Translations under genes and position numbers: made by a program
The notes under the pieces: generated by a model
What the model was told of the DNA's origin: nothing
Seen by the model: the letters and a program-made list of their open reading frames with translations, nothing else
Database searches by the model: none
Assembly: GCA_022393335.1 (NCBI GenBank)
Contig: JAJEKB010020795.1
Coordinates: forward strand, 271,923 to 335,922
Length of the DNA: 64,000 bases
DNA from: Macrotrachela quadricornifera
Taxonomy: Eukaryota; Rotifera; Eurotatoria; Philodinida; Philodinidae
Direction of reading: 5' to 3'
In this document: positions 1 through 12,200 of the stretch, one piece after another
Numbering within the stretch: the stretch's first letter is position 1
How the letters are laid out: each line of letters starts with the position of its first letter

Positions 1-1469
1 AATTTTACTCCACGTCCTACAGAAGAAAATTTGCAGTAAAACCACGATATATCGTTATTATTATAAATGTAGATAACTCAAGATGGGACAGATTTCAGTG
101 TAATTTCTTGACATATCTATTCAATATTAAAAGGAAGTAGTAGATTTCGTATTCCGGAAATTCTCATTGTAGTCTGGAGTCCGGTGGGAACATTCCAGTT
201 CCGAATCGCGTCAGAATCGGGTCTGAGATCAGGATGAGATTCAGCTTTTCCACACGTATCCAGTTATGTCTTACCACGATACTACTAGCTGTGGTATATA
301 AAGATGCCTATCAGAAGAATAGAAAGTGATTATATATTCCTCGGGAAAATGTAATGAGAATTTTGATATACAGAAAAAACAGAGTGAATCAATGAAATTT
401 GAAATTATAAAATGAAAGGAAATAAAAGTGTTCAAAGATAGCTATAACTCTGTAATCAATAAAAAAAATTTAAGCATTCAACAAAGAAACCTAATGTCGT
501 GGAAAACAACATCTCTATCTAGGTAACGTTGACGTATATAATGATAATATGCTTTCACAATATTGGATGTATTTTTCTCGAGCATATAATCGTCTTCTTT
601 CGCTTGTGTCATTGACTATATGAATAATTTGTCCTTATCGAACTTATACTGGATCTTTTACTTGGTTTTATTCCTTTCTTAATGCATATAGATGTTGGTA
701 TCCAATCTCAAATTCTCCTACGTCAATTGTTCATGACAAATTAATTATGCTATAGAAAGTATGCGTATTATAGTGAAAGAAATTATATTTCGAACAAGAA
801 TTCAAAAAAATATTTTTACTATATTTTTATATTTTATCATGCAGTTCTAAATTGAGACAACGAGTATCATTTTTGTCATATTTCGTTGAACAAGGTATGT
901 TTTCTTTTTCACACAATTAACTCCATTACTACTACCACAGACATACAATCTTCAAGCTGTTATAAGAGGTATTTCTTTTGATTCATTTGTTTTTAAATTA
1001 ATTAAATCTCCAGATACACTGGATAATAAAACAATAGAATCCAACGACCGCCGCTAGTTAATGATACCGAACTAACATACAACTTTGATTTTATCATCTT
1101 TTTTGTAATATCGCTGCAGGTAAAATTTTTGGATCGGTAGTTGTTCGGTCAACTTTGTTATTTTAATGCCTACATAGTTGCCAATTGAACATTTAAAAGA
1201 TAAATCTTTTATAGTATTACCATGAATTTTTATTTTCTTATGGCATTGGACAAATATGTTGTTGTTGTTGTTGCTCTTTCACGAATTTTAGTATGTCAAG
1301 AGCTGGTCAAAGATATGCCTTAATCAGTTTCTCCTTCAAATTGTTGACTTGTAATATTGTTAATATTTATTTAACAAAGCGGTTGTGTTGATTAAGGTTC
1401 TTTCGATTTTTTGTTGTGTCAGATATTGATGAATAAACACCTTTTTATTTATAATTAGTTGTGACAATA
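1..1469. other. intergenic, no gene seen
   Basis: AT-rich sequence with no supported coding region. A short GC-richer patch lies near 150-260 and a (TTG)n microsatellite near 1258-1275. No RNA gene or recognisable element was seen. Confidence 0.5.
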
Positions 1470-2460
1470 TCAATTGAAGAGTGAGATTCTTATTAAAGTT
1501 GAAGATAATAAGTCAGATGTTTCATTTTCAGCAAGATGTTCACGAACAGACAATGGTAATTCTTCGACATATGCAATATCTACAAAAATATGAAATTTTT
1601 TATTCACTTCGAGGATTAAAACAATTTTGTTTACTTTATTCGTCAATTGATATCCGTAGATCGTAATCCCTTCTAGATTTTTGCCCAAAAACAATTTTAT
1701 ATGATGTCATATTAATACCACGAGCCAAGTTCGTCTTCATAGAACATACTACTGGAAGAAGACATTTTATCCAACATGTTGTACCATCATCATTCATGAG
1801 CTTATCCAATATTTGACATAAAGTGGAGTTTCCTCTCTTCACTAGATCCTGAATTCCAGTATGTCAAACTCTTCCGTTTATTATAACTAAATCACATCAA
1901 ATATTCTTAAAGTTTTAAATAACACGGGTCGTGAGTTCAAGGCCGTTATCATATGATAGAATTATGCAGAGACCGAATCGGTAAAATAAATTTAACAGAT
2001 GATTACCTATAGGTTGTAGTTCCTCTGTTGTTAATGGAAATGCCCATAAATATTTGAAATAGTGGTCGCAACAGTTTAGAATCCATTTTTGATCTTGATC
2101 TGGTCTTCTTCAAAAATCTATTGAATTAATCTCGAGACGAGTTAAGAATTCAAATGATACAATTGCAGTAGGTGTGACAAGTAACTTGAAAGATTTTTTG
2201 ACTGTGCACAATGTACAACATTGTAAATAGATATCAGTTGGATTATATGGGATCCAACAGTAATGTTTGAATAAGATTTAACGGTAACAATCCGACGACC
2301 ATCTTTCATTGAACATATAATTTCAACTCCTAAAGTAACATCAATTTTGAAATGTTTCTTGTACCACTAACGAAATTTTGCATCAATACCAATTGATTTA
2401 TTCTCTTTCTCGTAGAGAAGAGTCTTCCAAACATAAATTATCTGCTTGCTTGCATGTTCG
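1470..2460 (-). pseudogene. decayed retroviral-type integrase (rve) of a retroelement or integrase-domesticated gene
   Basis: Reading the minus strand from about 2460 down to 1470 gives, across several stops and frameshifts, the ordered pieces of an integrase. First comes a zinc-binding-like stretch with the text CCTLC near 2220. Next is a core that starts with NSIDF (first catalytic Asp, near 2120) and continues with KWILNCCDHYFKYLWAFPL (near 2070). After it come SYDNG (second catalytic Asp, near 1950) and a tail containing YKIVFGQKSR near 1690. This layout is that of the rve core shared by gypsy/BEL-type retroelements and KRBA2-like cellular integrase genes; which of these it was cannot be decided. 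At least four in-frame stops are visible, so it is not functional. No reverse transcriptase, protease or LTR was seen beside it. Confidence 0.72.
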
Positions 2461-2744
2461 CAGAGGGTCAAAACAACATAAGGGTTGACCGAAAGGTAAC
2501 TGGGGTCGAGGAATTCAAATCTGAAGCCTGTTATCTAAAAATTTTTTTAAGCTCAATTTTTTAAATAAACGACGAAGTTTTAACAAAAAATATTTGTTTT
2601 TATGAGGTTTTGGCAAAGGCAGTTAATGTCTAGAAACTTGAATCTGACTTCGATTTTTTTAACTTTATAAATGAATAGCTTGACGATAGTTTAGAAACAC
2701 GATTTCTACGAGAGCTGAGCGAGTTTTTAGACGAGCGCTACTTG
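2461..2744. other. intergenic, nothing recognised
   Basis: AT-rich spacer between the integrase remnant and the duplicated segment. No gene or repeat structure seen. Confidence 0.4.
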
Positions 2745-4694
2745 TACCCTATCAATATGGATAAAGAATATATACAAAATAAATGAGAATGTAACAGAAT
2801 CAATCTGTTCGTTCTCACTCATCGATTATATTTTCATATTTTTATTGTATGTTAAACTATCTCGAGAAATCTTATAAGATCCTGTTACAATCTGAATTAC
2901 TTATTTCTTAATTTATTTGCTCCATTGAGTCAACTGTCAAACAATATAGTATGACAATAAAAAAAACTCCATATATTCATATGCAAAGAGAAGATTAAAC
3001 GAATCTAAATTTATGTATGTGAAAAGGTTTACATGACAGAACTTCGATTTTAGATGGAGTGGTTGAACCGAGAGAGACCATATACATTATAAAACAATTC
3101 TTTTTATAAGAGACAAGGACATTGTGCTACATATACTTCATATAGTCTTCGTTCAATTACTATCTAGTAAGAGCTATTTATTGAATTCAAAACTGTCTTT
3201 AGCATATGTAACTGATACATGGAAAGAATTTGATAGTGATTTGATTTCCACAATTTTTCGTCTTATAAATGAAGAGAAATGCGTATCATGATATAATTAT
3301 TTCTTTCATTTAACTTTTAGATCATCACGTATTATTCTCAATCGGAAATTTTTGATTAACAATATACAGATTATTCAAAGATTGCTGCTATAGCCGTTGA
3401 TTACTATTTTATTCTTGATTGAACGTTGTACTATTGATCTGTTCTCCATACAATAAATAGTATGTATATTTCTTTGTTACTTCTCTTATACCCATCAAAA
3501 TTTTCTCAACTCTGTTTTGCCGTGTTTATCGAAACGATTGCAACATAGTTAGTTTTTTAAATCTTCGATGTCTCTCTGACTTCTGCGATTTTAGAACCCT
3601 TAAGGAATTCAAGCAATTCAAAAGGCTTTAAAATGGATTTTTTTTCATCATGAAAAGAACAAAGAATCCAATGTATTCAAGCAAGGTAAAACGTTTTTTT
3701 AACAACTGATTTCTTTTCAATTATACTGAGCAGAATAATTCGTCCTGTTTGAACTAGTGCTGCAAATTTCTTCCACAGTGACATGACACATGTGGTTAGC
3801 TTTCTTTACTAATTTTCCACAAATTTCACAAAAGTTACATGCACTTCGCGTGGTCAAAATCTAATAAGGTGAGAATATTCAACATATATAGTATTGTATT
3901 GTATTGCAAATTATTTACAACTACCCGAAACTGTATGTGCTCTCACAAATTCACTCTCATTTGATACACGTCTTCCTCCTTAATCCGATCCGTGTATTGA
4001 TTACCCCTTCATCCACACTCAGTTATTAGCGAAAATATTACAGGGCTAAGTTACTAGTAATGTCGAGCCCAACCAAGTTGTAAGGGTATGACTGATGCGT
4101 AATCGAGTGTGATTTAAGTAAGTTTATTAAACAATTGGCCCAATTTTAAGGATTAACGGACATATCATGTCATGTCTAAATATCATTCAACTTTATTTAG
4201 TGGCAAATATTCACAAATGTATTTTCGAACTACTACATAAGTCAAAGCTTTTCCTCCGGAAGTTAAACTTATTCGTTTCGGTTCCACCATCAACGGATGA
4301 ACATGAACTTCAAAACCAACGCATATCAACTCGATTATTCATCTTCTTCTTAACATTATCATTATTTATTCTTCTCTTACATACTTCGTTAGTTACTATT
4401 ACACAAACTGTTAATGTTAAAGCACCTATTATTACAAAATACTCACAGTTATATTCCAAATATCCACAAACATTAACATGTCCATGTACAAAAATATCAA
4501 TCAACTATAAAACATTTATTCAGATTCAATATAAATTTCATCAAGTATGCAATAGTGTTTTTGTTACACAATATTGGATTGATTATCTTGCAATGTTTCC
4601 AAAAAACATTCGTGTCAGATCCAATGATTTTCGAAGCACAGGAACATCTATATTTCAAGGTTTGAGCTCACTTTGCCACCAAGTCAATTATACA
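2745..4694. repeat. segmental duplication, copy A (partner 42405-44370)
   Basis: From ACCCTATCAATATGGATAAA near 2750 onward, this segment runs collinear with 42405-44370 with scattered substitutions and small indels. Both copies contain the same roughly 1.4-kb upstream region followed by the 5' part of a two-pass membrane protein gene. Both stop at a 10-N gap placed after the same codon. The third family member at 49.3 kb lacks this upstream sequence, so the duplication involved this pair only. Confidence 0.8.
4167..4694 (+). CDS. two-pass Cys-rich membrane protein, 5' part only (cut by gap)
   Basis: Paralogue of the complete gene at 49341-50621. It has the same short cytosolic N-terminus with the PPSTD motif, then RISTRLFIFF and a hydrophobic segment (roughly residues 50-72). 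After that comes an extracellular start with CPCTKISINYKTF, the FHQVCNSVFVTQYWIDYL block and a FQGLSSLC block. The frame ends at the 10-N gap (4695-4704); everything beyond residue 176 is missing and the sequence after the gap belongs to another gene. The ATG at 4167 is the first in frame, but TTTATTTAG just downstream looks like a splice acceptor and is shared with the paralogues. The real exon may therefore begin near 4200 with a separate first exon. The function of the family is unknown to me. Confidence 0.6.
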
Positions 4695-4704
4695 NNNNNN
4701 NNNN
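4695..4704. other. assembly gap (10 N)
   Basis: Ten Ns. The left side is a plus-strand membrane protein gene and the right side is the 3'-truncated end of a minus-strand F-box gene. Two unrelated genes meet head-on here, so the join may be artificial or of unknown length. Confidence 0.95.
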
Positions 4705-5228
4705 TCATCTTCGTCAAATGAATTGTAGAACAATTTATTATATTTCAAGAATGGTAAAGAGAAAATTAATCGATAAATATTAGTAAGATTAATACCCCAC
4801 TCAGTATCAATATCTATGGTCAGCGAGAAGAGTTGAGGTAGAGACTGTAAATAAAAAAGTAGTATTACAAGTTGGTCAGGTGAAATGCTATTGAGAATAA
4901 TTGATTCAAGGCGATTAAATGATGAATTAATGATACAATATGTAAGAAAATTATTGATAAGTAATTCATTTTCAAAATAAAATGAAAGAATATGATGTCT
5001 ATTTTGAATAATAATATTTTTACAATAATATTCAAGATTTGATCGTGATGTAGAATCAAATTTAATCTTAAATAGAAGTGATGAACACGTAATAAGTTGT
5101 TGAAAACGATAATTAAGATTAAAAAATGCTTTATAAATATCACAACCATCAAGATATTCAAAAATTTCATAGAAAACTTCATTTGATAAATGTTCAATAC
5201 AAGTCATCTTGTAGCTATGAGATATCAT
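4705..5228 (-). CDS. F-box protein, N-terminal part (cut by gap)
   Basis: The protein starts MISHSYKMTCIEHLSNEVF; the inner Met at codon 8 fits F-box relatives better. The F-box is residues 10-45: a hydrophobic LSNEVFYEIFEYLD core followed by DIYKAFFNLNYRFQQLI. A leucine- and isoleucine-rich segment follows, as in bdelloid F-box proteins with degenerate LRR tails. F-box proteins normally recruit substrates to SCF (Skp1-Cullin-F-box) ubiquitin ligases through the F-box. The frame is open to the 10-N gap at residue 174, so the C-terminal recognition region is missing. The adjoining convergent membrane protein gene is likewise cut at this gap. Confidence 0.7.
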
Positions 5229-6207
5229 ATGAATATGGTACAGTGATAAAAAAATTTAAATACTTACTTTTCTTTATTAAATGTTGCTATTAAAAAATAA
5301 AACAAATAGAAGGAAAGTATGTTCGTAGTATATGTATTCAATCGACAACTTACTTCGAATTTTTTTTGTTTCAACAATGGATAATTGACTCCAATCTGAA
5401 TGTCGTTTGGCTTGATACATGTTTATTTAGAGGTTAGATATAATCTGTAAGATTATATAACAAACTGCACAAAACTGATTTTTTTTCCAATAATATAAAA
5501 GAAAAATCCAACATAAATATATGAAAATGTGCGTTAATATGTCATTCGTTTACTTATTTTCTTTCTTTTCTTTGTATGGTTATACTTTTGCTGACAGCTA
5601 ATAGAAAGCAAAAAACGTGGGCATCATTATCGTGTTGTAGATGTTCGCGGAACAATAACGTCTTACACGTTTATTTTTGTGTTTCGAAACAAGTATCTAA
5701 AATGAATCATCTATTAGTTGGAAAAGACCAAATAATTTCCCCTCATTCTATACATGGAATAGAAGCTCGTCCTAGCTAAAATGAACACAAAATAGATAAT
5801 TTTAAAATTTGGATAAATTATTTCATTGCTTCTCTTTTTTTTTAATAATGTGTATTTTCTATCGATAGACAAATGAACAGCTTTCAAATGTTGAAAAATA
5901 TGTATCAATATATGTTAATAAAACATACTTATCGAAGAACTTTCTCAAATGAACATATTGTATTATTCACAGTTTTTCATATCTTTTATGAGATTCGCAA
6001 ATTTGAAAATTTCGTTTTATTAAAATTTAAAACCTTCTATGCTTATGAGCTATTAAATTTCAATGGCAACGTGAAAACATTAGTGACAATTGAAAAAATT
6101 TATAAAACATAATATTTTATTAAAATTGAAGAATCAAAATCATAATATTATTTATACTAGTACAAAATTTGATTTCAATGTTTTATAGGCATATCATGTC
6201 GACATGA
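5229..6207. other. intergenic, no gene supported
   Basis: AT-rich spacer. Short open frames occur (for example 5873-6112 +) but their composition and residue content do not look coding. Confidence 0.45.
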
Positions 6208-9200
6208 TCAAACTGAAAGCTTCACACCATTTATAAGAATACTACCAACATGAGATATAAGAGGTGCATGTGTATTGTTTCTGATTTCGACCAATTTCCT
6301 AATGAATGCTAAGGGGTTGACTTGAAAATGACATTGTTGAAGTTGTAAAAGATTACGATGCTCTGTTTCTTCAACAAATCCATCAATAGTAATCCAACCT
6401 TTTTCAAAAGCATCTTCTTCAATTTTGGTACGAGGTTTAGGACATATACCTAAGCAATGGCAATAGGCTGTTTGTTCATCATTAGTTTCAAAGTAAAGAG
6501 TGCCATTAAAAACAAATAATACCACCAGTCGCTCGAGTGGAATTGAGAATGCAATAGCACCACGATCAGGTGTAATTGATGGAGGAATTGTTAAAGTATT
6601 TGTATTCACTATAATTGATTGATCTCGTCTAGTTCGTGGTAACAATAATCGTAATGTTGTAGTCAATAATTCTCCAGATGATTGTTTACGACAGAGACTA
6701 TGTAATTGACCCATAAGCCAATTAGCTTCAAAAGGACTTACGAAAATAATATGTTCATTACGATAGATCACAACCCATTGTGGAGGACGTAGAAAAGGAT
6801 CTAATGATTCTCCATGTGTTTGAATCACACGTTTGAATTCATCGGTGATCCAAAGATTTTGTTGCCAACAACGCGGTTGACATTCACGATAGAATGTAGT
6901 ACCAAGAAAAGCATCAGCAATAGGAAGAAATACTGAAGTTAACTTTGATAAATTCAACATAGGACCATGCATATCACATAAAGCCTTGATTTCATCGTGC
7001 AATTGAGGTTCATAAGGATGAACAATTGGAGGACGTTTCTGTTGTCGTTCTTCTTCCAACTCTTGTTCTCGCTCTAGTTCTCGTTGTTGTTCTTCATCTA
7101 ATAGTTGTGTCAGAAGTTTTTTCGATCCACCATAATCGCGTAAACGTTTAGAAACAGCTTCATGAATTTCTACTGATGAACAAATATTTGAATGTTTATA
7201 TTGAGCAGAATAAATATCAAATACTGTTTGAAATGTTTTTGATACACCATACATAGATTTTAATTCTAAGACTTCAGATTCCAAGCATCCTTTAGCTATA
7301 TTTTCCATTGTCGTATTTGAATGTAATGTTCCGTTTTCTTTCCAATTAATATTTTGAAAAGCCGTAATTTTCCTTTGAAAACTCAAACTTTGCATTGCCC
7401 AAAGATGTAAACCATCCCAAGTTGTCTGTTGAGTATTTTCATAAACCCAACGGAGTATATCAGTCAGAGTAATTTGATCATCTATACTTTCCTTTTCATT
7501 TGATGAAATTGAATTTTTCTTCATCGTTCGAATTTGTTGATGAACTTCATTTGAACTCCAGAAACTTAACCAATGATGTTTACCTAATTTTCTCATTCTC
7601 ATACATGCTTGAACTAATCGATCCTTAGTAAGACCATTTCCTAAGGTAACAGCAGCTCTAAAATCATTAGGAAATTTAAAATCTGTTCCTCTCGTATGAA
7701 TTTCATCTAAATAAAATACACAACGATCAAGACGTTCACTAGCAGGTGATGTTAAAAAAGCATGATGTCGATATTGACGATCACAAACAAATATTGAATC
7801 TGATTCAAAATATACAACATAATCGATTTTAATTTTATCTGATAGATTTAACCATTTGACAGCTATTTGACGATTAGTACCATCTACAAACAAAGCACCA
7901 ACATCGAGAATGACTTGAATCATTGATTTACTATTAACAATTTGTTTTAAAATTTCGTCTGAGTTTGTACTAATTGGTAAATATTGATAAAGATCATTTT
8001 CTGATTAAAGTAAATTATTAAGAACAATAGCATCTGTTTTTTGAAGTTCTGGTAAATCACATTGATGAATATGAACAGGTAATAATAATTGAGTATCATT
8101 TGTACCACTAAATCCAGTAATTATTTTTTCACGTAAAGATGAAGATAAATCCCAAGCAGAAGCAACTAATTTATTTGGAAATTGTTTTGCTTCTTGAGGA
8201 AAAACAAAATGATTGAGAAAATAATTTATAATTAACATATTATATCGTAATGTTGGAAAGAGTAATTGAGTTCGTTGTTGATTATCTTTTAGATTAATTC
8301 TTTTCCATTGTTTTATACTTGCAATAATATCATTTTCCTCTTCTAATGAAATCCATTGATCATAAATCATTTCAGGATCACTTTCATCTTGATTTAAACG
8401 ATTAAAACATTGATACATTTGTGTATCTGTCAAACCTTTATAATAATAAGAAATTTGTGTTAAAAGTATTGCTACATCTGGATGTCCAAATTCTGTATTT
8501 TCAGCTGCAACATCTTTTGCACGAAATGGTACAGCCATTAAACGATTAAATTTTGTATTTTGATTGATACCAAAATTAACTCGATAACGTTTTTTTAAAC
8601 CAACTAATAATACTTCAGATGATAAAAGACCACGCATAATTAAAAATAATTGAATTATATTATGAGGAAATTGATTGATGAAACTATCGATGGATAAATT
8701 TGTATCCAATATGAATGATAAAATAAGTTGTTGATCTAATTGACGATAACTTTTTTGATTAATCCAATTATTTGCTATTCGCTGACATAGTTCCGAAAAT
8801 GGCCGGTGATTAAGCAAACGAAATTCTGGAAAACTACTCCGACGTTCTGATATTTTATAAAAAACATGATCATTATATTGTTGTGCAATATATGCAGCAT
8901 GTTGTTTAACTAAATTCAATACATCTTGAATAGTCTTCCAACGTTCAATACCTCCATCAACTTGTTGTTGACGACCAATTGAATAAATTAATTGATATTT
9001 AACATGTAAAATTTCATCCGATTCATCTAAAACATCACGAACAAATGTCTTTATCCAACTTTGAATTGATAACATTGAACGACTAGTATCAAATTCATTT
9101 CGTTGACATTTATCTATTGTAAGTAAATCAAAAGATAGAATATCTTCAGGTGAAGTTAAAACAATATCCAAATTATATAATCCTTGTTTGAAACGATTGA

Positions 9201-12200
9201 AAATTTGATTTACTTGTACATCATTAAAATTCATATCACGACGACAAGAAAATGGTATTACACGTCGATTTAATAGACCACCTAATTTATATCGTAATGA
9301 TTGATAATTCATTGGAAATAATGCTTTTAATACAATAATACGAACTAAACTTGAAGATGATGAACATAAACTTAATGCTAACATTGGTAAAATGACTGAT
9401 GTTTTGCCTTCTCCCATATTCATTTGCATGACAATATTTTTTATTGAAGAATTATTTTTATTTAATATTGGTTTTATCATATGATGTGCAACTTGAACTT
9501 GAATTTCTCGAATTGTTATATTCATTTCAAGTTCTAATATTAACCATGGAATATGTTCTGATGGTATCCAATTAGTATGAGGGATATTTAATATTTCATT
9601 TACAAAATCTTCCCATTTTTCTTGATTGGCAAAATTTAAAGCTCGTTCGATTTGTTGTTCTACAATCCAATTAACCATAATTCCACCAAGTAATATACGT
9701 TGTTCAGATGTTAAGTTCAAAGATACTATATTTGATTGATTATTATCTAACCATATTTGTTGAAAAATAGATATTAAAGTTGTTGGTAAGATTCGTAATA
9801 CTAAACCCACTTTGATTAACAAATCATTTTTTATTGTAATGGAATTTACTAATTCATCCCACATTTGTATGGATTCTTGATGAAAAGAATGAAGAAATTG
9901 ATTGATTTCTACCATCGATGGAAATTCTTTTTCATATTCTTCAATTAAATTAAATTTCTTCCAACTTTCAGTTAAATGTTCTTTAAAATAATTAGTAATA
10001 TCACTGAGAGGATTAATTTGAGAATTAGTCGAAGGAAAAATTTCTTTTGGAAATTCTTTTTCTTCACTTTTAATTGGAACATACATTTTTGGTTTAATAA
10101 AATAATTCGAATGAGGATGTAGAAATTTTTCATGTGCATTTTTCAGTAATTTTTGATTGATGAGTTTATCTATTAGATGAAAGCGAATTTGATGATGTTT
10201 TTCAAATAATTCAAATTCGAATCGTTGAGAATTAACAGATACTTTGGAATTCAATGGAATGATTATGATCGAATGAAAATAATTCTGAATGTTTTCTACA
10301 GGCGAACGAAATTTAGCATTCTCTCGCCAAATTTCCAGTAACCTGTTAATTTGATACGTTTGACTGTTTAGCTTGTGCATCTCCGGAAAATTTTTATTTT
10401 GATAAGTACAGTTCTTAACAAAACAATCTTGAATTTCTTGGTGAACTATATTATGCTTGTAATAATCCATCCTTCCTAGGTTGATACGATGAGATCGAAA
10501 TGAAATTTCCTCAATATTTGTATATCGAGTAAATGCAGGATATGAGATAGATCCTAATGATAAAGTTGGTGCTTTCAATATGGATTTAAGCATCTGCAAG
10601 TAAAATGGTTGACTCGAACATTTATTGGAAATGTAATGCAGAAAATCTAATAACATTTCGAATCGTTCAATTTCATCCTTTTGATTATCATCTTTGAGAA
10701 TTATTAATTGTTCAGCGAATTTAAGTAAACCAATCCAGATATTTTTTAATTCATATTCACTTGTCAGCCATCGAGATAAAGGAAAACATCGAAGTTCTCT
10801 ACTATCTTTCAAATTCACATCTCCACTACTATATAAATGATCTACAAGGCGAAGAGACGTATAATTCGTTGAATGTGAAGAATCCTCCCAAATTGGCTGA
10901 TATGATTTTGTTGAACTTGCACAACAAATTTCTTTTTCCATCTGTGCAGATAATCGAGCTATAGGATTATATGAATCTCGATAATCCCAATAGAGTTTAG
11001 CCAATAATTTTTCATTATATTTTTTGCTTTGAAAGAGTTTTTGTATTTCATCATCTGCAATAGATGAAGGATACATAAAATTCCATTCTTCACTTGTTTC
11101 AATTAATTTTTTCACTATCAAATAATAGCCAAAATGTTGCATAGAATACGGTAAACTATTTTTATTCCAATCAATTTTTACCATACAAGTAAGATTTTCT
11201 GGATAAAAATTAACTTTAGGTGAAATAATTGCAATTTGAAAAAGAATATTCCGTGTAATTAAATCATATGGTTGATCAGACCAACAACCTGCTGAATATA
11301 ATAATTGAAAAGAACGTTCCATACCAGTCATTCCTGTATATTGATCAGGTAAAGGATGTGATGTCATTGCATGTAATAATGCTAAATAGAGCCAACCTGT
11401 TGGACTATCAATTGGTTGAAGAATACGTAATCGATCATTTAAAATAAAAACAAAATATTTATGAATAAATGATGTTGATGATTTTCGTTCTATAGTTACA
11501 GTTTGATGATTATCATCTGATTTTTTATTTGCTTGAACTTGACCAAAAGGTACAATTAATTTTCGACATAGATAATGTTTATTCTTTTGATTAATTATTG
11601 TGATTGGTGATAGAAGAAGACCTGATTTTAAACCTGTCAATGTTCCAAAACATTGATCTTCATCAATATACATATCAGAATATTCACGAGAAGTTATTAT
11701 TTTCCTATGACAATTATATTTGAATGCAATGCCTAATCGAGATAAATAAATATGAATAATATCATTTTCTCTTAACATATATACATAAGATTCATCATCG
11801 AGACGAATAAAATATCGTTTAAACAGTTCCTGAAAGAATAATGATGATCGATTAATCAAATATTGCTTATTTTCAGTGTTATGTGTCACAATATACTTTT
11901 GTTTAAATAATATATAAGATATATTAGTTAGAAAATTAGAATCTTGAAAGTGAATTGGTCGAAAATCTAATACTTTTGTGTTTTCATTCCACCAATGACT
12001 ATAATTTGAAATCAATATGTCTGGTAATTCTTTCTCGAAACAGCTTGGAGGAATTAATTTAAACTTATCGTTTGTTTTTATGTGTCGTTCATAGATTATC
12101 AATCCATCATTTTCATTATGTTCAGTATCATTATAAGTGAATTCATAGTGAACTTTTTCATCAGCATGATATCCATGTTTTGTTATATAACTATTTTCTG

